Part shown: in pieces, positions 42,602 through 53,559 of the stretch
Position numbering within the stretch: position 1 is the first letter of the stretch
Layout: each line of letters begins with the position of its first letter
Assembly: GCA_025449115.1 (NCBI GenBank)
Contig: JAHLKC010000085.1
Location: forward strand, 113,753 to 177,752
Reading direction: 5' to 3'
Source of the DNA: Chytridium lagenaria
Taxonomy: Eukaryota; Chytridiomycota; Chytridiomycetes; Chytridiales; Chytridiaceae
DNA: 64,000 nucleotides
Translations under genes and position numbers: made by a program
Notes under the pieces: model-generated
The model's database searches: none
Seen by the model: the letters and a program-made list of their open reading frames with translations, nothing else
Told to the model about the DNA's origin: nothing

Positions 42602-45167
42602 ATGTCCGTCATCAACCTCAACTTTTGGGAAAAGTAAGTTCGGCGACGCTTTACTTTTTTGTTTTTCCTTGCATGCTGGGGTATGTCGTTGTCAATGGTG
42701 CTGGGCAGGGCGTTGGCGGCTGATCAAGGACATAGTGGCGATCTCAATGGATAGCAGTTTCAAGAGATCCTCTTTGAACTACACATGCTGTTCTCGAAAT
42801 CTGACCGTATTGCCTCTTCTCTGCTATTTTGGTACACGCAAAAACGCCCATCACGGAAAACAAGCTTTAATCGAGTCCCTTGCTCAGATTATGAGCAGGG
42901 CCCTCACCGATACTGAAACCGGTAAGGATCCACTTTCATTCAATTATCTGCTTCGATTTCCTGCAGACTTCCACAATCTTTCTGACCCCCCATGCGCAGA
43001 AAAACTCTTGTCATCCTTCCAAGCTCTTCATGCTCGTCTCAGAATTCTTTCCAGGTGATCTCAGCCGTTTTTATTACGCTTAAAAACAATCGGACTTCAT
43101 TTGCTTACTCCTTTGCCATAAGCGAGAACTTGAGACGTCTCGAAGCAGAATCCCATGTTCAGCGCCCATTTTGCAAGCACAAGGGAACTTGCACTGGAAA
43201 CGCAGCTCGAGGGATGCTCAAAGCTTTTGCGATTCTATACGCGATAAAATATGGTCTCTCCTTTTTCCCCAGCCCTCATTACTGGCCAGATATATAGAAA
43301 GTATGTACACCATAGTATCGCCCTTCGAGTAGAAGAAACAAGTGCATAACCTTGACCATTGTTAAACAGACCCGCCACTTTAATCAAGATTGGAGGGCGC
43401 GATACTATCTCTTTTGCCCTCTTCCTCTCCACATTCATTTCAAGTTACAAAGGAGCCCTTTGCTTCTTCCGTCGTCTCCGCAAGACCTCAGACGCCCTTA
43501 ACCCCTTCTTTGCTGGCTGTGTCGCCGGCACCTCTCTCTATCTCGAACACTAACAAATCACGTCGTCTCATGGTCGCCCTCTATCTGTCGACTCGCACAA
43601 TGCATTTTGTCTGTAGGTGGTTCTGGCAGAGGCATGTGGAAAGATTATTGTTTGGACGAAAGTCCGAAATTGCGTTGTTGGAGGATTTAGAGGAGTCTGA
43701 ACACAAGCATAACAAGCACGGACATAGGCATAAGAAGCATCGTGGGCAGGGGGGTTTGCCGGATGCGAGAGAGATCCCGGCTGCCCCGTTGCAGCTGACA
43801 GCAGCGGAGGAGACGGAGAAGAAGGAGGTGGAGAGGATTAGAAAGTTGAGAAGAGTGTTAGGAATACTGCAGGGACTTTGGTGATGATGTTGTCCAGCTC
43901 ACAGGTATATATTTATTTTGTTTGATTTGTGATTTTAAATGATTTTAACATCGCCTTTTCCCTGTTCTTTCGTACTCAAGATTCTCTACGCCTACGTATG
44001 CGAACCTCAAAGTCTCGCCGTAAGTGCCGTTACGTTCATTCTCGAAGCTTTTTTTTGAAAAATCAACTCACAACGCCAACACAGAGATCCTATCTCTCAT
44101 TCCTCTTGACTCACGGTGGAGTTCGAGCCCTCATGCCCTCCCGCGCTCGCGACTACCTAGAAACAATGGGCTTTGCATCAAATCTGCCGCTTCCGCGACC
44201 ACAACAAAGTTCCTCCCAACTCACGACGATCCACATCTCGCACCCCCATTATTCTCTTCAACCATCCCTGATGGGTTGCCGAAGGATCGGTTATTGCCAT
44301 ACCAGGATTTCATTGGACAGGTGCCGCATGATTTTGTGATGTGTGCTATGCAGCATCCGCATACGACGGATTGTGAGAGTGGCGTTTTGAGAGCTTTCAA
44401 AGGAGAGTGGTGGAGGGCGTTGGCGTTGTACGGGCCTTTGAACGGGGTATGTTTTAAAACGTATTGGAATGAGGCGATTTTCGGTTTATGTGTATGCTCA
44501 TTCCACCACTTTTTCTTCCTTTAGATTATGACTATTATTTTTCGTGGTCGGGACCTTCTTAAACACCCTAAACGCAACGCGATCGAATACGCTAAATCCA
44601 CCCTCCGGTCTACCCTCTTCCTGACAGCCTATGTGACTATGTCCTGGTGTGTTCCCTGTTATTTTCCGTCGAGCGTTGGGAAGGACCAAACTTGGATGTA
44701 AGCGCCGCCCAAAAACCCCCTTCCAATATTCACATTTATCTGATTTAGGTACTATGTTAATGGACTACTTGCGGGATCCATGGTGTTGATTGAAGCGCCT
44801 GGACGGAGATTGGAGTTGGGAATGTATTGTTTACCGCGTGCTTTAGAGAGTTTGTGGAATTCTGGAGTTGGATGGGGCTGGTGGCAGCATGTTTCCGTGA
44901 GTGGATTTTTTTTATTCCTGCGGTTTCGGTTCCTATTTAAACTTAATATCTCCCTTTTTCTTATTTAGTTATGGAGAGGGATTGTACTTTTGCGTTGCTA
45001 CAGGTGTGCTTATGACGCTTTATCAGAAGGATCCTGCCAGTATTCATGATGGGTGAGAATTTCGTCCTTTATCCTTTTCTTTTGAATTATGGTCTTTTGG
45101 TATATAGCGGTTGATTTGTATATGTAGATACCGGAAAGTCATGTACAGGTTCTTTGGTATCAACTAA
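42602..45167 (+). CDS. TMEM135-like multi-pass membrane protein
   Basis: Many short exons; first ATG at 42602 (exon to 42633), last exon ending at 45167. Exon structure between 42634 and 43300 is uncertain. Recognisable TMEM135 pieces: GTCTGNAARGMLKAFAILYA, LIKIGGRDTISFALFLSTF, SSYKGALCFFRRLRK, AGCVAGTSLY (first half), then HPHTTDC, LKHPKRNAIEYAKSTLRSTLFL, NGLLAGSMVLIEAPGRRLELG and YCLPRALESLW (second half), and TLYQKDPASIH near the end. A His/Lys-rich loop (HKHNKHGHRHKKHRG) sits between the halves. In animals TMEM135 is peroxisomal/mitochondrial and linked to fission and lipid transport (family knowledge). At least three one-base frameshifts occur (near 43270, 43540 and 44985). Confidence 0.8.
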
Positions 45168-45968
45168 GGGGTACTTTGTCCTTGATGGATAATAATTAAT
45201 AGATGTTCGATCTGACTATTTTCTTACAACTTCCTTTCTTCCTTTTTTTTAAACTATGCTTTCCCTTTTTTTTTCACCCTTTTTCTGTACTCCCCCCCCC
45301 CCCCCCCCCCCCCCCACACATTTTTTTTTGTTATTGCTAGCTATGGATTTGTTTGGTTTTTTCTGTTACAGTTGTTCGAAAACATTATTTTGATTCTCCT
45401 TTTGTTCCTTTCTGCAAGTTGATGTTTGGAGGGTCTTTTCTGCTATTTCTTTTTTTCTTCCATCCTTTAAAGGAGTTGGGTTTGTGTTGGTGAGGGAACA
45501 ATGATGATGTTGGGATCAACGAGACTCCACTAAAAATATATTCAGTTTAGGACTTCGCTATGTCTACACTGTTTAGTATTCTTTTGGATTAATTCATAAC
45601 GACGTCATGTCAAAATGACATTTGCTGATCAAGGTGTGTCGATGGTGAGTGTATTGACATTTTTAATGGCAGCAACTAACACCTATCAAGGATATCAAGT
45701 AAATCGACTCGAAAGTGAAAAATGACAAAACCTAATAAATTCCTTATTGTTTATCAAACAATATCACATCCAGCAAATGTGCACAAATAGCTTACGCGGG
45801 GAAAAACAAAAAAAACAAACAAATGCATAATAATGGGTGGGATATAATCAAAAAAAAGTGTTTTTCGTGAACACTGACTTAACATTTACAACAAGAAAAG
45901 ACGTAGGTGGCGATTCGGCGACCGATAAAATTTCAAAAACGGGATGCCGCACCGAAAAAAAAAAAATA
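45168..45968. other. Intergenic with a C24 tract
   Basis: Shared 3' region of two convergent genes. Pyrimidine-rich, with the poly-C run at 45292-45315. Confidence 0.6.
45292..45315. repeat. 24-bp poly-C tract
   Basis: Uninterrupted run of 24 C (G24 on the other strand), flanked by T-rich sequence. Confidence 0.95.
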
Positions 45969-48498
45969 TCATTCGTTCTTCCCAATGATGGCTTGATGGC
46001 TTTCAGAGAGCTGCATCTCCAGCTGTGCGATGCGCGCCTAAACAATAAAAAAAAGAAAAGGTAAGAGAGCGATCTGAAGAACATGATGCAATAACGGAGT
46101 AGAACGGGGCCGAAAAAAACTTACAATATATTCTTCTTGTTTGGTCCTCCAAGTGGCTTTATCGCTTTCTAGTATTGCGAGTTTGACGACGAGACGCGAA
46201 TTGTCGACTTCCAATTTCTCAACCGCAATTTCCAGCATGTCCATCTGTAAAGGAAGTGGGTTGGTGAGTAATTTGACCATAGTGAGAAGCGGAAACGGAG
46301 AGGGAGAAGTGACGTACCTTTGCCATCTTTTTAGCGCGTGAACGACGTGCTGAAATGAAAAAGAGATCATGAAGGACAGAGTAAGACAATTTTATAAAAA
46401 TATTTCTGAAAAGACAAAAAAAAACAACGATAAGAAAATTGAACTCACCAGCCTCAGTATTTCTCATCCTTTTTAAATCCACATTCTTGTCATCGTCATG
46501 CTCGCCTTCAACCTCCACCTCCACCCTAGCCTTCCTCTTCGTCGTTTTCTCCTTCACAACCTGCCCTTCCTGATGTGGGGGACTCGGTGGCACACTGAGT
46601 TTGGATGCAATCTTCCGTATTGTGACGGGCGTCGAGGGACTGAATATGCGTGTCTTTCGGGCTCGACTCTGAGGCATGCGTTGAGGGCGGGGCTGTTGGG
46701 AAGGTTTGACGTCGATAGGGGAGGCAGAGCGGGGATGGGACAACATGGGGTGCAGCTGTGGTCGGGGTAGGTACGCGGGGCGTAAATGGAGGGTGGGGGC
46801 GGAGGTGTGATGTCGGTGAAGGCTGCTGGAGGGGGTAAGAGTGAATTGGGAGGGAAGCTTGAGGGATGTAGGGAGTGTGGCCGTAAGAGTTGAAGGAGTC
46901 GGTACGGGAGGGATGGTGATTGTGCGTTGATGAAGAGTAGGAGCCGGTGTGTGAAAGAGTTTGAGGGGATGAAGGGGACGGGGAGGGTGGAGATGGATGG
47001 CCTAGTCGTTGTTGTAGCTGATATCTTCCAGAGGAGTAGGGTGATATGCGTCCTGATGACTCTGTAGGGACCAAGGACGCCTCCGGTGGCACAGAATGTA
47101 CAGCATTTGAGAAAGAAGACGAAGACGAGGGAGGAGGAGCGGCAAAGGCACCACCGCGTAGTTGAGCACCACCGGCACTAACGCTGTTCTCGCTGTTGTT
47201 TGTAGACTGATAATAGAACATTTTCGCGTTAAATCAAACGGTTATAAAAGAAAAAGCGTGGTTATAAAATAAAAAAAATAAAAAGTAATAATTTAAAAGA
47301 ACGTGAGTGAGCAGCGCGTTTAAATTAAATTAAAGGTATTAGAAAGTAAAAATAAATTTTTTTGGGAGGGAAAAGAGCGGTTAAGCGAGTGAATGACTCT
47401 TTGTACTACCCAACAGCCAGCAAGTTAATTTGAGTCAGAATGAGTATAGTGGATCAAAGATCGAGGAAAAAAAAGGTATAACTAATCCTGATATTGTCAT
47501 ACTTCTCCGTTGATGAGAGAGAGAAAAGAAAAAAAGGAAAAAAAGGAAAAAAAAAAAGGCCCAGAAGATTAAAGTCAAGTCATGGGCCCAAAAGAAGATC
47601 GCATTGTATATGACTCTCTTTGAGCCAATCACCGAGGATATGACAACTCATCCAACAGACCCAACCGACCCTGAAGTAATACCATAAAAAATCCGATCCA
47701 ATCCAAACCAAATCCAATCCTGAATATGGGTAAAGACGCAACGACACGTCATCACCGCTCTTTACGAGGCACCAAACCAGCCGATGAGGAGTCAAGGATC
47801 AGCAGAGAGAAAGGGAGGATAGTGGGCAAGGGAATGAACAGAGTAAGAACAAAGAGGGGAGGAAGGATGGCGAGAGAGAGAGAGTTGGAAAAACTACCAA
47901 ATATATCACGCCCATAGCTACTTTACTGAATATCAATAAAAAAGGATCTCACCAAAGTGATAGAGTCCATCTTTCTCTGAGTGTCGACTTTAAGCGATGC
48001 GCGACCATGACGAGGTAAATGGCTAAACAGCGCCGAAAAGGATGGAATGGATACAGATGTCGCATGCGGTATCTCCATTGGCTCCATGTTTAATGGTTGT
48101 TGGCTAAACGATGGAGAAGTATGGGAATGGTCGTAAGGGTTGTTCGTGGGATGGCCATAGTAAAACCCACGAGCTACCGAACGAGAGAGGATGCAGCGTC
48201 GAATGTCTCTGGAGAGTGGAGGGAAGATGTGGAGGAGGTGACGGAGGAGGAGCGGGATTGCCTTCGACCTTGCTCTGTTGCTGTTGTTGTTGTTGCTTCT
48301 GTTGTTGTTGTTCCTGATGGTAATGGTAAGGGATAGGTTGAAGATGGTGAGTAGAATGCTGAAGTTGAGAGTTGTTTTGGTATAGTATTGATGGTTGCTG
48401 CTATGGTTGTGGCTGTGAAGATGGCGACCCTCAGAGGACGATAGGGTGGATGGAAATGCCGTCGATGTTGATGATGATGGGGAAAAGGATGAAGCCAT
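45969..48498 (-). CDS. bZIP transcription factor, GCN4/ATF-like (copy 1)
   Basis: Five exons: 48498-47953, 47206-46449, 46349-46318, 46244-46125 and 46037-45969, about 507 residues. The bZIP is clear: basic region LKRMRNTEA|ARRSRAKKMAK and a leucine zipper of MDMLEIAVEKLEVDN type, split by three introns. One C too many in a C4 run near 46745 shifts the frame; with C3 the exon phase is exact. The first exon is less certain: the chosen frame is open, but a glutamine-rich run (QQQQKQQQQ) appears in a neighbouring frame around 48270-48310, so further indels are likely there. Predicted nuclear activator of amino-acid or stress-response genes by analogy with Gcn4 (inference). Paralogue at 50751-51991. 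Confidence 0.82.
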
Positions 48499-49038
48499 GG
48501 TTTTAAAGTCGGTTTTTTTCCGTCGGCCGTTTGTTCAGTTGGTCGTTGGTGATGGAGGAGGGGTGTTCGCTCAACTTTATGTTTATGGCTATTATATTGA
48601 TGTATAGGTAATATTTATATGGTGAAGGAGAGTGAGGATGGATTGGATGATGAGTGCTGATGCTTTATATATATTTTATTTATTCATTTATTTATTATGA
48701 ATGAATGAGTGAGTGAGATGAGTCCAAAAAATGTAAAATTTTTTGATATTGGTCACACGCCGATCCCATCGCCCATTACTCTTAGTTTTACCAGAGATTT
48801 GGTGACAGGTTGACCAATTGGAATGGGAAATGTAACCTTAAATAATTATGACCGCTTTGAGTTCCTCTTTGTCTTTAGGTAGTCACCGCTGGAGACGTCA
48901 AGACGGACATATATCCAACGATCCAAATCAACTCCTTTTCTAAAAAATGATCAACATTTATTTTAAAAAAATAGAACAATAAATAAGAAAAAAAGTAAAT
49001 AAGACCGAAGAGGTTTTTTGGACGGAAAGAATGAACAT
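48499..49038. other. Intergenic
   Basis: AT-rich, with TTTA and GAAT/GAGT simple repeats near 48680-48720. Promoter region of bZIP copy 1 and 3' flank of the next gene. Confidence 0.5.
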
Positions 49039-50173
49039 TTAAAAGATCATCTGTGGCGCTCCCCTCGTCCGTTTAAAAATACATTGCGCATTACACACAG
49101 TCACAAGAACAACCGTCCCAGCCCTAACTTCCGCCGACACCCTTCGATACGCCATCCTCAAAACCTTTGCCGCCTGTCCATCCGGCACAAACACATGCAA
49201 AATCAACGCGTCAAGCCCATCTCTCGGCGTACACACATTCCTCGCCGCATACTTGATCCCGTCATCTTTTTCCAAAGCAACCGAACCGCATCCTCCTGCC
49301 TCAACTTTGCCCTCCGTCCCCTCATCCCCTCGTCACATCCTGCGCTGCAAATGCCCGCGTCACAGACACCCCCACATTCTTCACTCCTAAGCCACCCTCG
49401 CACCTCACCCCCAATACATAATCCAACATTGAGCCCCCGTGCGGGAAATACCGAACCTCCATCTCCGTCGCACCTAAAAATGCCGTCCCAACCTCCCCAC
49501 ACCTCCCCTTCCTCTCAGGCCACACAGCCGTCAACAGCATCTCGGCAGAAAGCGCCTCACTCAACACAGAGTCTCCACCAGCGTTAGGCACTGTCATCAC
49601 CCTCATCGCACCATCCGTCGTTAATCCCCACTCCCTCACATCTAAGGTCGTCACAACAAGCCCCCCAATATCCACCCATCCACCTCCCCATCGAGACCCA
49701 CATCCCTCAAAAACTGTAACGACCCCTCCGTCACTCTAAATACCATTCCATCCTCCTCCCGTCTGCGCACCCTCTTCTTCAAAGAACCCATTTTGACCCT
49801 CCCGTCATTCTCATCCCCTGAACTCGTTACGATCTTTACTATTTTTTCCCACCCTTCACACGCTTTTGGTTCACTCCACACCCACCTCTACACTCCCACC
49901 GTTTCCTCCCCATATCCTCCTCCTCATCCATCATCAAACACGACATCCAAGATATCTCATGTTGGCAAAGAGGGGATACCAGCCGTGTTGAAGACAGGTG
50001 GCCCCGCTAATGCCGGTGGTGTTATCGCCTTCTTCTCCGCAAAACATGCCTCGGACTCTCCTGTAAAGGTGGAGTAGGTGGTGGTCGTGGAGGTGGAGGT
50101 GGCGGTGTCTTAGAGGAAACGAGGTCGTGTTGAAGTTGGCAGTTGTAGCGGATGTCGTTCGTGCTTGTGCCAT
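49039..50173 (-). CDS. Conserved hypothetical protein
   Basis: Coding character is evident but the frame is broken by several one-base shifts (near 49330, 49670, 49865 and around 50060). In order, readable pieces are: a start at 50173 (MAQARTTSATTANFN), a proline-rich segment, VKIVTSSGDENDGRV, EGSLQFLRDVGLDGE, MTVPNAGGDSVLSEALSAEML, TEMEVRYFPHGGSMLDYVLG, VGVSVTRAF, KDDGIKYAARNV, ILHVFVPDGQAAKVL and TVVLVTVCNAQCIF. The pattern (TExE...YxP...DYxxG...GVSVTRA...ILHxW/F) looks like a eukaryotic conserved hypothetical family I cannot name with certainty. No function assigned. Confidence 0.6.
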
Positions 50174-50750
50174 TATCGCTATGAGATATGTTCTTGGTTG
50201 ATGTTCTTTTAAAAGGCTAGAGTTTAATGTGCTCTTTAATTGAAATATTCTTTTACATGGACTCCCTTTTTATTCTAGTATGTTGGTGGTTTAGCACAGT
50301 TGACCGCAACATTTATCACACCCAGTCAGCCAAAAATGAATCCTCACAGTAATAGAAACTTTGCCACAACCACAAATTGTCAGGCTGTGCCCCCATATGG
50401 ATGTTGAATGCCCATCAGTCTTAACATATTTAATTCATGCTGCCAGAAAAAGGTATTCACTATTGAATAAATGTCAATGGATTATAGTGTCTATTTAAGG
50501 GTGAGAGGCGAGGAGGGGGCATGGTTGGAACGTGTCAAGACGTGGGGCATTGGCCAGCAAGCAGCACGAATGCACGCATGCACAAAAAGGTTCAGCGGGA
50601 GGTTGAAGTGAGACCAAAGGTAAGTGTAAAAACAAAGATTTAACTAGTAGTAGCCTCAAAACACACAAACACTGAGAGAGTAATCGGCTGTACAAGGGCA
50701 AAGAAAAGGTAAAAGACCAAAACAAAAAAATGCAAAAATGCAAAAACATT
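50174..50750. other. Intergenic
   Basis: Promoter region of the hypothetical gene and 3' flank of bZIP copy 2. No ORF of note. Confidence 0.5.
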
Positions 50751-51991
50751 TCAACCACGTCCAAGGGACAGGATCATGGCACGGTGCGACTCTGCAAGCT
50801 GGCTCTCAAGCTGGTTGATGCGGCTATTGAGGTCTGCTTCACGTTGAGCAAAGCTGGCTTGCTCGTTCTCAAGAACCGCAAGGCGAACGAGAAGATTAGA
50901 CTTGTCCTTCTCTAAAACCTCGACTTCACTTTCAAGGCATTCGAGCTTTTGAAGCTTACGGGCACGGGAACGACGGGCGGCCTCAGTGTTCTGAAATTAA
51001 GAAAGAACAATCAATATGGGTCTCTTTATACAAATATATAAATATGAGAAAGAAAATAGATAATGATCCTCACCTTCATGCGCTTCAGGCTAGCATCCTT
51101 GTTGCGGTCATCACCCTCCTCGTCATCCTCATCATCACCGTTAGAAGCAAGACGCTTCCTTGAAGAACCAGAGCTACCAGATGACGACTTTCTCGAAGCA
51201 GGTGCAGCCCGCTTTCTTGGCGCCTTTCTGGACGTCTCATTGCTGCTCGACTCGTCGCCGCTGCTACCGCTGCTGGGTGGTGGCGAAACTGGCGCACCGC
51301 CATTCTGGGCCGCAACAACCATCGGTCCAGACACGATGGATTGTTGGCAGAGTGAGGGAAAGGCCGACTTTTCGGATTGGGACTCAGCAGGTGATGGGAG
51401 GTAGGCGGAGCTGGTATTAACGGTGGCGATGGGTTCGGACTTGATCATGTTATTGGCGATGCCGTGAAAGGGGGTGTTGGGAAGAGAAGACTCGGCGGAG
51501 ATAGTAGGGTGGGCACCAAAAAGAAGAAGCTCGTCGGCTGTGGGGGTGGTGATGGAGGAGTCGGTAGTCGTGGCGGCAGCGGACGAGTCGAAGGCCGCTG
51601 CCGAGTCGAAGGCAGTGTCCATTGAGAAGGAATCAAGCCAGGGCATGAAATCCAAGCTAGTGTCGCAGGCAGCAGTGGAAAGGGCGGATTGAAGGATGGA
51701 ATCGCTGTCAAGGTTCAGCCATTGGTTGTCGGCGAAAGAATCTGTTTGGTAGTTGAAGGTAAGAGTCAAAACAATATTCCATTTGAAAAATAAAAGAAGC
51801 GGAGAAGCTGAAAACGTACCGAAGGATGCAAGATCGGGGAAGCTAAAGCTGCTGGCGAGTAAGTTTTGCTGCTGCTGTTGTTGCTTTTGTTCGTGGAAAG
51901 CAAGCTTTTCCTCAATGGATGCAGAGTTCTGCTGCTGCTGACGGACAACAGACGCAGCAGAGAGAGCGGGAGCTGTCTTGACGTAGCACAT
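50751..51991 (-). CDS. bZIP transcription factor, GCN4-like (copy 2)
   Basis: Three exons: 51991-51820, 51741-51074 and 50990-50751, exactly 359 residues with no frame correction. N-terminal Gln-rich segments (two QQQQ runs) and an acidic activation region with repeated aromatic/Leu clusters (FADNQWLNLDSDS, LDFMPWLDSFSMD), then Ser/Pro-rich sequence and a basic patch. The bZIP starts DASLKRMK|NTEAARRSRARKLQKLE across intron 2, followed by a leucine zipper (LECLESEVEVLEKDKSNLL, LAVLENEQ). This is the Gcn4/Cpc1/Atf4 class, general amino-acid control factors (family knowledge). The intron in the basic region is near, but not at the same codon as, that in copy 1. Confidence 0.9.
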
Positions 51992-52106
51992 TTCTTACAG
52001 GATAGTATTATGTATAGGGGTAGGGCACTAGGGGATGGACGACGGAGACAGAACCGAAGGTAAGAGTGCTTTTGAGCAAAACTCCTTTCACAAAAACCAT
52101 CATCTC

Positions 52107-52112
52107 TTTATA
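52107..52112 (-). promoter_or_regulatory. TATA box of bZIP copy 2
   Basis: TATAAA on the minus strand (within CATATAAAG), 115 bp upstream of the ATG. This spacing suits a short 5' leader. Confidence 0.5.
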
Positions 52113-52690
52113 TGAGAAATAGGGCGGTGCACCAAGGCTTGGTTGCTTTCCGCCGAAAGGAACTAATTTGAAAGTGACTCACATTGAGTCTGTTAATTTT
52201 TAAGAGTCATACTTGAGTGGCATTACGGTAGAACAACTTTCAATAATAAAAAAAATTTTATTTGAATAATTATTTATTGTGTTATTAGATAATAATGATT
52301 ACGGAATTTTACATGATGTCACCAGAAGGAAAACGTGTTAAACAAATGTAAACGCGCTAGCAGCGACGAGAAACACCACATTGAATGGAAAAACAGATAC
52401 GACGGAAAAGAAACCGCGCGGCACCAGCATCACGAAGAAGCTCATGTTGCTGCTAAACATGCTGGAGGCGCTGTAACAAGAAAATCACTACGGCCCATAT
52501 GACCAAAGCAATCAAAAACAAAGTGGATGAAATATAACCACGTGCCGACCAGACATACTGATCTTTCTGCACTTATGTTGCTAACAGAAGATGGCAGCAC
52601 CAGGGGAAAAAGAGCGCACCTGAGAGGACTGAGGGTGGAGGTGCTGGATATATCATCACAGGCATGACGGCCCTATGACTGAGTGGGAAT
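52113..52690. other. Intergenic, AT-rich then mixed
   Basis: No supported gene; 52230-52300 is strongly AT-rich. Confidence 0.45.
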
Positions 52691-52729
52691 CAAGACATCA
52701 GCAACATTCAACGAGGTGAAGGTAGAGCA

Positions 52730-52914
52730 AATTTTGCGCGTGCTGAAGTTGATGCAGCTGGGGTTGGGCTTGCAGACTCGAGATCTACCGCGGGACAACC
52801 CAAAGCCAACAACAAGACAGAGGAGGTGTATGTTCGAATGTCTGGGGACAAAAGAGTTCTGAAGGGAACTTTGACAAGTAGCCTCAAACCACAAGTCCTC
52901 AACAAAACACAGGT
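52730..52914 (+). pseudogene. Coding-like exon fragment, unknown product
   Basis: The frame reading NFARAEVDAAGVGLADSRST...EEVYVRMSGDKRVLKG has protein-like composition and ends at NKTQ exactly at a consensus donor (CAG/GTAAGA at 52914). No start codon or partner exon is evident. It may belong to the transposon remnant that follows, or to a lost gene. Confidence 0.4.
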
Positions 52915-53559
52915 AAGAAAAACGTCCGGACGTCTTCGTGCACCTCATTGTTTGGTGGTTTGCTTGTCTCTGTTGAATCAGCGAAAGGGAGAATGCGTTG
53001 GTGATAGTATAGAGACATATTCAATATTATCTTGGTCACAGAGAACTTATCTTTGTCCCAGAGAACTGTGTGAGATTATAAGATAACTGCACCAAGAGGC
53101 ATGAATGCGTCACTTATATAAACGTCGTACCATTATTCTTATTTCTTTGTTCCCGTTCCATTCTTTTCCCTCTTGGGGGTTTTCATAGTTTTTCCCCATA
53201 AGATACAAGAGAGGTTTTTAAATAAGGACGGGCAGGTGACGTGGTATGCAAACTTATGACATGCTACCATGTTGGTTGAGATGCCTGTTGCCCAGTGAGA
53301 AATATTTTTGACGGGTTTTTAATAAATTATTAATTAACTTAATTGACTTTAAATTAAAACGTGATCCTGTGATTCCGTCCTAACTGTTTTTTAGTCATTT
53401 AATACAACTAGATTTTAACTCATTGACTGTAATTTGATTTATTTTCAACAATACAGGGATTGACTGTATTAAATTATTTTGGGATGAAATGATGGCAGAA
53501 TTTGAATGTAATATGAAGTCAAATGTAATTGGAATGTGTCTTCCTATAAAGACGGACCA

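Noticed and set aside
52008..52103. 31-codon upstream ORF before bZIP copy 2, reminiscent of GCN4 uORF control
   Set aside because: Its ATG lies only a few bases downstream of the TATA box at 52107-52112, so it is probably upstream of the transcription start.
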